NCBI GenBank assembly: GCA_049487715.1
Contig: CP150548.1
Coordinates: forward strand, 248,001 to 312,000
Source: Pycnococcus provasolii
Taxonomy: Eukaryota; Chlorophyta; Pseudoscourfieldiophyceae; Pseudoscourfieldiales
Direction of reading: 5' to 3'
Length of the DNA stretch: 64,000 bases
A program made the position numbers and the translations under genes. Positions 59,298 through 64,000 of this stretch are shown here, piece after piece (position 1 is the first letter of the stretch; the number at the start of each line of letters is the position of its first letter). The notes under the pieces were generated by a model. It searched no databases. It saw only the letters and a program-made list of their open reading frames with translations, and was not told the origin of the DNA.

Positions 59298-60560
59298 TTA
59301 TGTGCGAGTGAAGAAGCTGCTTTTGTAGATTCCAGCTCGCTGCAAATTATCTGCGTTGAAGTTGCGCAGCGGAACGCGTGAGCCGTAATTGCGCTGGAAC
59401 ACGCGCGTGGAAACGCTGCGCAGCCTCTTGCGTGCTTGGAAGCCACGGAACGCCGTCTGCAACTGTACCGCCGACTGGTGCAGGATGCGATTCACCTTCG
59501 CCTTTGCCGTCGCCACGTCCGAGCTGTCTAGATTCTTGCTTTTGCCAGCGCGCTCGTACATGCGATACGCCTCATTCCTCTTCCCCGAAGCCTCAAGCAT
59601 CTTTGCCATGACCATGAAGCTGCGGGCAACCGACGAGTCCTCCGTGTTGCCAAGTTCCGTCGCGCGCTGCATGGCTGCAAATGCGTGGCTATCACGTCCC
59701 ATTGCGCTGTACAGGTCGCCGAGTAGGTTCCACGTCGCGTAGTCGTGGCGATTGTGCCTCAGAGCCTGCATCAGCGCGTCTTCCGCCTCTTCGTACAACT
59801 CGGAGCGGTACAGCACGTAACCAAGCTGGTACCAGAATTTGTAGTTGTCCCGTTCCTTCATGATTGCCGCCTTGATAGCCTCCACCGTCGATTTCACCAG
59901 CTCGGTGCAAGGCCTTTCGCCGTCCGACTCGTTCATGCGCTCGTTGAAGTGAAACCACGCAAGGTGCGCTTGGTTCGCCGCGCGCTGAACGGGCAGTTTC
60001 GCCGCCCTTCTCATGCACTCGTTTGCCTCGTCGATGCGCCCTAGCTTCATGAGAACCTCCTCGAGCTCGCACAGCAGGTCCGCCTCGGACAAGCCGAGCA
60101 CGGCAGGCTTCTGCACCTTGCGGAAGTACGTGACAGCTTTTTCGTACGCACCCACGTCCTTGCAGTGCCTCGCGAGCCTGTAGAAGAGGTGCGGGTAGCT
60201 GACTGTCCTGTCGCTTGGCACGTGCTCGAGCCTGAGTCCGCTTTCGTAGTGCGCGACGCACTCCGCGCTCCTTCCGAGTTTGTCGTACACCTCCGCAAGG
60301 CTGTAGTGGTACAGGTGGTCGAAGAGGCTGAATTCGTCGTCTTCGCTGGGCACCTGCTTCGCTTTTTCGAGGCACTTCGCGGCGGATACGTACTTTTCGA
60401 GCCTGACGTAGCAGTGTCCGAGTCCGACGAGTGCTCTGGCATCCGCGGCGTTGTTTGTGAGAAGTTCGACGTAGATTTCCATGGCGGCGTGTACGTTGTG
60501 CTGCTTATAAAAACGCTTCGCACGCATGAGCGCACGCGTGCGTGCGAACGGCCACGCCAT
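59298..60560 (-). CDS. TPR protein with a C-terminal IQ motif
   Basis: A 420-residue protein made largely of tetratricopeptide helices from about residue 10 to 360, for example ALVGLGHCYVRLEKYVSAAKCLEKA, LFYRLARHCKDVGAYEKAVTYFRKV and TWNLLGDLYSAMGRDSHAFAAMQRA. A calmodulin-binding IQ-like motif follows (AVQLQTAFRGFQARKRL, about 375-391), then a basic tail. TPR/IQ proteins act as adaptors, often in cilia or trafficking; I cannot name the partner. ATG 60560 is chosen because upstream codons to 60887 do not look like the TPR protein. The gene is intronless. Confidence 0.85.
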   Translation of the reverse strand: MAWPFARTRALMRAKRFYKQHNVHAAMEIYVELLTNNAADARALVGLGHCYVRLEKYVSAAKCLEKAKQVPSEDDEFSLFDHLYHYSLAEVYDKLGRSAECVAHYESGLRLEHVPSDRTVSYPHLFYRLARHCKDVGAYEKAVTYFRKVQKPAVLGLSEADLLCELEEVLMKLGRIDEANECMRRAAKLPVQRAANQAHLAWFHFNERMNESDGERPCTELVKSTVEAIKAAIMKERDNYKFWYQLGYVLYRSELYEEAEDALMQALRHNRHDYATWNLLGDLYSAMGRDSHAFAAMQRATELGNTEDSSVARSFMVMAKMLEASGKRNEAYRMYERAGKSKNLDSSDVATAKAKVNRILHQSAVQLQTAFRGFQARKRLRSVSTRVFQRNYGSRVPLRNFNADNLQRAGIYKSSFFTRT

Positions 60561-61544
60561 GATGCTACTATTGTAAAAGGCCAGGCAAGGCGAGGATGAC
60601 CCACCGGCCGGCCTTAAGGAGTGAGTGATGAAGACTAGGATGGCGCTCTGGCCACGGCTGATGGGGCGGACAACAGTGCCTGGGTGGAGGGGTTGTGCGA
60701 TTGTCAACTTTCGGTCCGTCGAGTCTGGTACTCGAGAGACACATAAAATTTTACCATTGCGCACTATGTACGGTGTCAACAATACTCTAAAACTTTTTAA
60801 TACTACCGTCTGACCCACGGTGGTATGTAGGCCGCATTCCATATTTCCATCGGCTGCAAGTGCCAAGAGACGACTGGCAAGTGGCAACTGGACGAGACGA
60901 CCCGTCCTTATTTTAAAAGGTAGTTCCTATTCCCCTGGCATCCCGGATGGGACCCACCCCATGGTGGGAGACTGGTAACTTATTACCAGATGATTGCTCG
61001 TTGATACCACCCTGATCGATCCCCCCCCCATCCAGCCATCTCTCCCTTCCCTCCCCCTGATGATTTCCTCGTGGTGCCCCTCCCTCCCTCCTCGTGACTC
61101 GTGAGGACTGTGAGGCCTGTGCCTGTCAGCCTGTGGGACCGGGACGTTGGCAACGCACGCACCTTGGCACCGTCCTCGACGCGAGACTCGACAAGGGGGA
61201 AGAAGGGCATGCGTCGGGAACCCGTCGGGAACCCAGTGGGCTCGTGAACCCCTCGTGAACCGCTCACCCTAACCTCCCCCTAACCCTAACCCTAACCCTA
61301 ATCCTAATCCTAACCCAATCCTAACCCTAACTTCAAACCCTAACCCAAACCCAAACTGAACCCCCTTTCAAGTTTCAACTGCTTTTCAGAACCCCCTATC
61401 CGTAGTTATGTGAACCCCCTATCCCCCAAATGCTGTTTCGGGGTTTCCCACCATGGGAGGACTCCTGGGACTCTGGGAGTTGTGCGTTCGCCCACCCTGC
61501 CTTCTCCAGGGACCTCGGTTTGTCGTTTCATTATCCACAGTGTC
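60561..61544. other. Intergenic region with CCCTAA repeats
   Basis: No gene seen. The CCTTAAGG palindrome at 60613 and a C-rich stretch at 61020-61030 precede the CCCTAA cluster. TTTCGGGGTTT, the inverse of the AACCCCGAA motif, lies at 61436-61446, about 100 bases before ATG 61545. Confidence 0.5.
61265..61355 (+). repeat. Degenerate CCCTAA telomere-like cluster
   Basis: About ten CCCTAA-like units with variants (CCTAAT, CCCAAT, CCCAAAC) lie about 190 bases upstream of the farnesyltransferase ATG. It is the longest such cluster in the window. Confidence 0.75.
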
Positions 61545-63065
61545 ATGTCCGGGACACAACAGAACAAAGAAACTCTTGATGCGTTGTATGCGGATGCTAC
61601 TCGGATATACTCCACCTTGTGGTCTCCTGTTCTTGATGTTGATGTTCTAGCTGCTTCGTCACATCCTCTCCGTCCATCTTGTAACGACGAGGAGACCTCG
61701 GAGTGCTCGGACGACGACGACGTTACTCGTCATCGAGTGGGAGTGGGTTCGGAGGCGGTGGGAGTGGTTCCTGGTGACGCTGACTCAAAGCCATCAAGTA
61801 GTAGCACACCTCTATTGCCCTCGATCCCTATGCACTCCGACTACCACGCCTCGTATCTAAGAAAACACCTCAGAAACTTACCGAAATCATACGGATCGCT
61901 CGACGCTTCCAGACCGTGGCTGCTGTACTGGACCACGCACGCGCTCGCAATCATGGGAGAGACACTCGACGCGGAATTCAATCACGACGCAGTCAAGTTC
62001 CTCGCAACATGCCAGACACCGTCAGGCGGGTTCGGGGGAGGGCCAGGGCAACTTGCACACATGGCTTCCACGTACGCGGCGGTGTGCGCCCTCGCCACCA
62101 TTGGAACGGACGAAGCACTCGCGGTCGTAGACAGACATGCCATGGCAAGCCTCATTTCCAGCCTCGTCGTTCCCAAGGAAAGAGGCGGCGGCATAGCGCT
62201 ACAACTCGGAGGAGAGGTGGACGTGCGCGGCTGCTACACCGTGGTAGCTGTGTGCAAAATACTTGGAATCGACTGCGACAAGCTGAACCTGCGCGACGCC
62301 GTCGTTGACTTCGTCGTGCGCAGCCAAACGTACGAGGGTGGTATCGCGGGTGAACCAGGTGCCGAGGCTCACGGAGGGTACACTTTCTGCGGCGTGGCGG
62401 CGCTCGTCCTGCTCGGCGAGGCGAGGCGCCTCAATCTGCCCAAGCTGCTGGCATGGGCGGCAAGGAGGCAGTGTGACGTTACTGGTGGCTTCAACGGACG
62501 CACGAACAAACTCGTCGACGCCTGCTACTCGTTCTGGCAAGCTGGCGTGTTCCCTCTCCTTTACCACGTGGCGCCCGAACTCACGGCTCAGGTGAAGGCT
62601 CTCTCCAAAGTGCGGGGACCAGCGACGGCGTCGGCGGCTTCCATGCCCACGCCGATGAACTCCCACTCATCTGCTGCCACTGGCGTCTCCGCTACGCCTT
62701 CGTCGGAATTTGTTGCAGACACGAGCGCAGGCAAGCTCATGGACATGCGCTTGCACCAGGAGATGCCTTGTGATGGAGCGTGCGCGATATACTCGAGCGT
62801 TGCGAGCCAAGGCTGGGTTCTCGCGTGCTCGCAGCTAGAAGAAGGTGGATTCCGGGATAAGCCAGGCAAGGCACGTGACCTGTACCACACGTGCTACGCA
62901 TTGTCTGGATTATCTGCCGCGCAGCACTTCCGCACTTCGGACGACAGCGCTCCGGCGATTTCCTATTTCGGCACGCCTCTGCTCGAGAGAACGGACGTGA
63001 TGCTGAACATTCTGGAATCGAAGGCTGAGTTTGCGCGCGCTTGGGTTGCAAGAAATCCTATGTAG
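61545..63065 (+). CDS. Protein farnesyltransferase beta subunit
   Basis: With the alpha subunit it transfers a farnesyl group to the Cys of C-terminal CaaX motifs. The 506-residue protein has the internal prenyltransferase repeats: FLATCQTPSGGFGGGPGQLAHMASTYAAVCAL, FVVRSQTYEGGIAGEPGAEAHGGYTFCGVAAL and RRQCDVTGGFNGRTNKLVDACYSFW (shown as repeat landmarks; core motifs GGFGGGPGQ, GGIAGEPG and GGFNGR). The Zn ligands are the Asp and Cys of LVDACYSF and the His of DLYHTCYALSGL near the end. A Ser/Ala/Pro insertion (about 355-395) and an acidic N-terminal insertion (about 45-90) lengthen it beyond the typical 430 residues. ATG 61545 is the first ATG of the frame. The TTTCGGGGTTT motif lies about 100 bases upstream. 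Confidence 0.93.
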   Translation: MSGTQQNKETLDALYADATRIYSTLWSPVLDVDVLAASSHPLRPSCNDEETSECSDDDDVTRHRVGVGSEAVGVVPGDADSKPSSSSTPLLPSIPMHSDYHASYLRKHLRNLPKSYGSLDASRPWLLYWTTHALAIMGETLDAEFNHDAVKFLATCQTPSGGFGGGPGQLAHMASTYAAVCALATIGTDEALAVVDRHAMASLISSLVVPKERGGGIALQLGGEVDVRGCYTVVAVCKILGIDCDKLNLRDAVVDFVVRSQTYEGGIAGEPGAEAHGGYTFCGVAALVLLGEARRLNLPKLLAWAARRQCDVTGGFNGRTNKLVDACYSFWQAGVFPLLYHVAPELTAQVKALSKVRGPATASAASMPTPMNSHSSAATGVSATPSSEFVADTSAGKLMDMRLHQEMPCDGACAIYSSVASQGWVLACSQLEEGGFRDKPGKARDLYHTCYALSGLSAAQHFRTSDDSAPAISYFGTPLLERTDVMLNILESKAEFARAWVARNPM

Positions 63066-63400
63066 CTAGAAAGAAGCTGAGATCCCTCATTCAGTAATGA
63101 AGTGTACTTTACTCTGTCCAGCGGTTGTCCATTCACACCATTCACTTTCACCATTCAGCCCATTCACCGGTGCCATTCACTGCGCGTTTTTGTACATTGC
63201 GCAGGTGATTTCGAATGTTGTATCACTCTATCAGGGCGCTTTTCGTTGGCGTCCGGCGTAAGAGCTCGGTAGTCTATTGAGGACAATAAATCGGGTACTT
63301 CTACTACTACTATTCTACTAAAAAAGATAAACATACAGTACATAAGAGTAGCCTTTCGATAGCTAGGCTGATGTACTTCGCACTTTGCTGTGCAATGGCC
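63066..63400. other. Convergent 3' intergenic region
   Basis: No gene seen. It carries copy A of the dispersed element, a cluster of five CCATTCAC-like direct repeats at about 63128-63180 and an AATAAA at about 63285. Confidence 0.5.
63077..63137 (+). repeat. Dispersed element downstream of a stop codon, copy A
   Basis: Matches the minus-strand copy at 35043-35109, with the shared block CATTCAGTAATGAAGT and TGTCCARCGGTYGTCCATTCAC. It starts 12 bases after the farnesyltransferase stop codon, in the orientation of that gene. Confidence 0.85.
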
Positions 63401-64000
63401 TCACGCTTCATTTTCTCGTACGTCGATGCCATGGCATACAAGCGCTGTGAGGGAGATGAGTTCAATCGCGGTGGCACCCATCACGAAGACTATGAGACTT
63501 TTTCCCACCATGTCGCCGGATTGTCCACCCAACGCACCGACGAGGCACGGGAGAGCCGCGGCGCCAATAGAACCTGCGCATCCAACGAGAGCCTGCTCCA
63601 TCGCAGTGGCAGACTTGCTGGCGCTGTGGCGCTTGCGCTTGCCCACAATTGCACATATGGAGATGAATCCTGCGGAACGGCCGATGCCGTACAGCGCCGC
63701 GCCAACATAGAGCGGAAAGCATCCGTCTCCGGGAAGATGCAGCGACTTCCATACCCCGCCCGCGTCGAATATCATGCTCGCGCCAATGCCGAGGCCTACA
63801 AGCAAGCTCGGGTATGACATCGCGAGAGCAGTCCACGGCGAATATCCGCGCGTCGCCGCGCCTAGAAAGATCATGCGCCCGAACGTGTAGGCGATCCAGA
63901 ATGTGCTGCCGAGAGCTCCTGAGACTCTCGGCGTCGCGTCGCACGCGTGTACCGCAGCCGAACCGACCCAGCTGCCGAACGAGATCTCGCTGCCAACGAC
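63401..64000 (-). CDS. MFS transporter, C-terminal part (5'-truncated by window edge)
   Basis: The frame is open from the window edge to TGA at 63401 (199 residues seen). It begins VVGSEISFGSWVGSAAVHAC and STFWIAYTFGRMIF, which resembles the central loop and helices of MFS proteins related to the MFSD4/sugar-transporter-like group. Several membrane helices follow: the stretches with YPSLLVGLGIGASM, CFPLYVGAALYGIGRSAGFISICAIV, CAGSIGAAALPCLVGALGG and LIVFVMGATAIELISLTALV. The ALYGIGRSAGFIS and GKSLIVF segments fit the second six-helix bundle. The substrate is unknown. The start lies beyond the window. Confidence 0.78.
   Translation of the reverse strand, partial: VVGSEISFGSWVGSAAVHACDATPRVSGALGSTFWIAYTFGRMIFLGAATRGYSPWTALAMSYPSLLVGLGIGASMIFDAGGVWKSLHLPGDGCFPLYVGAALYGIGRSAGFISICAIVGKRKRHSASKSATAMEQALVGCAGSIGAAALPCLVGALGGQSGDMVGKSLIVFVMGATAIELISLTALVCHGIDVRENEA

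Noticed and set aside
1-64000. CRISPR array, prophage or transposon
   Set aside because: No regularly spaced direct repeats with unique spacers, no integrase or transposase frame and no long terminal repeats were seen. The tandem arrays present are coding repeats or microsatellites.
1-64000. tRNA or rRNA genes
   Set aside because: I looked for T-loop and anticodon-arm patterns in intergenic DNA and for 5S-like control elements by eye and found none convincing. A covariance-model scan was not possible here.

Overview
The window is nuclear DNA from a eukaryote, most likely a small green alga (Viridiplantae, prasinophyte-like; species not determined). The evidence is as follows. Several proteins have chloroplast transit-like N-termini. 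There is a plastid starch synthase III/IV-type enzyme, a Thf1/Psb29 protein, a CrtI/CRTISO-type carotenoid enzyme, a fused NAD(P)H-type glutamate synthase, a plant-type KDO8P synthase, an ILR1-like amidohydrolase ending in KDEL and a plant HDC1/Rxt3-like protein. Genes are dense and mostly intronless with GC-rich codons. The few introns are short GT-AG introns (72 to 310 bases). Coding regions carry many in-frame triplet repeats (poly-Asp, poly-Asn, poly-Ala, poly-Gln).

Layout. 1-8 kb: a low-complexity orphan, KDO8P synthase, a TruD/PUS7 pseudouridine synthase and, convergent to it, an EngB-type organellar GTPase. 8-14 kb: an orphan with a possible thioredoxin-like fold, an SPO11/TopVI-A homologue whose 3' end is tandemly duplicated, and an acidic plastid-type membrane orphan. 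14-31 kb: a very large starch synthase (about 2138 residues), a coiled-coil orphan, and glutamate synthase in one 6.6-kb exon. 31-42 kb: a possible 58-residue membrane protein, a kinesin-8-like motor, a BCCT osmolyte transporter, an NADPH-dependent FMN reductase-like protein, a two-helix membrane protein and a protein with 45-residue tandem repeats. 42-52 kb: an LYR-motif protein, a membrane/C2-domain protein, a CrtI/CRTISO-like oxidoreductase, the splicing factor PRP3 and a NUS1-like dolichol-synthesis subunit. 52-64 kb: an ILR1-like amidohydrolase, a BCL7-like chromatin subunit, Thf1/Psb29, HDC1/Rxt3, a TPR-IQ protein, the farnesyltransferase beta subunit and a truncated MFS transporter.

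These are independent eukaryotic transcription units, not operons. By process they cover plastid metabolism and biogenesis (starch, nitrogen assimilation, carotenoids, Thf1, EngB), RNA processing (PUS7, PRP3), chromatin and meiosis (BCL7, HDC1, SPO11), the cytoskeleton (kinesin) and lipid or protein modification (NUS1, FTase).

I did not find a mobile genetic system, CRISPR array or viral island. The most unexpected structure is between the genes. A 9-base motif, AACCCCGAA, recurs in many promoter regions, three times at an exact 13-base period in one place. Telomere-like TTAGGG arrays lie 70-190 bases upstream of four start codons. A roughly 65-base element lies in the same orientation just downstream of two unrelated stop codons. 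The 3' end of the SPO11-like gene is copied as a 107-base tandem duplication.
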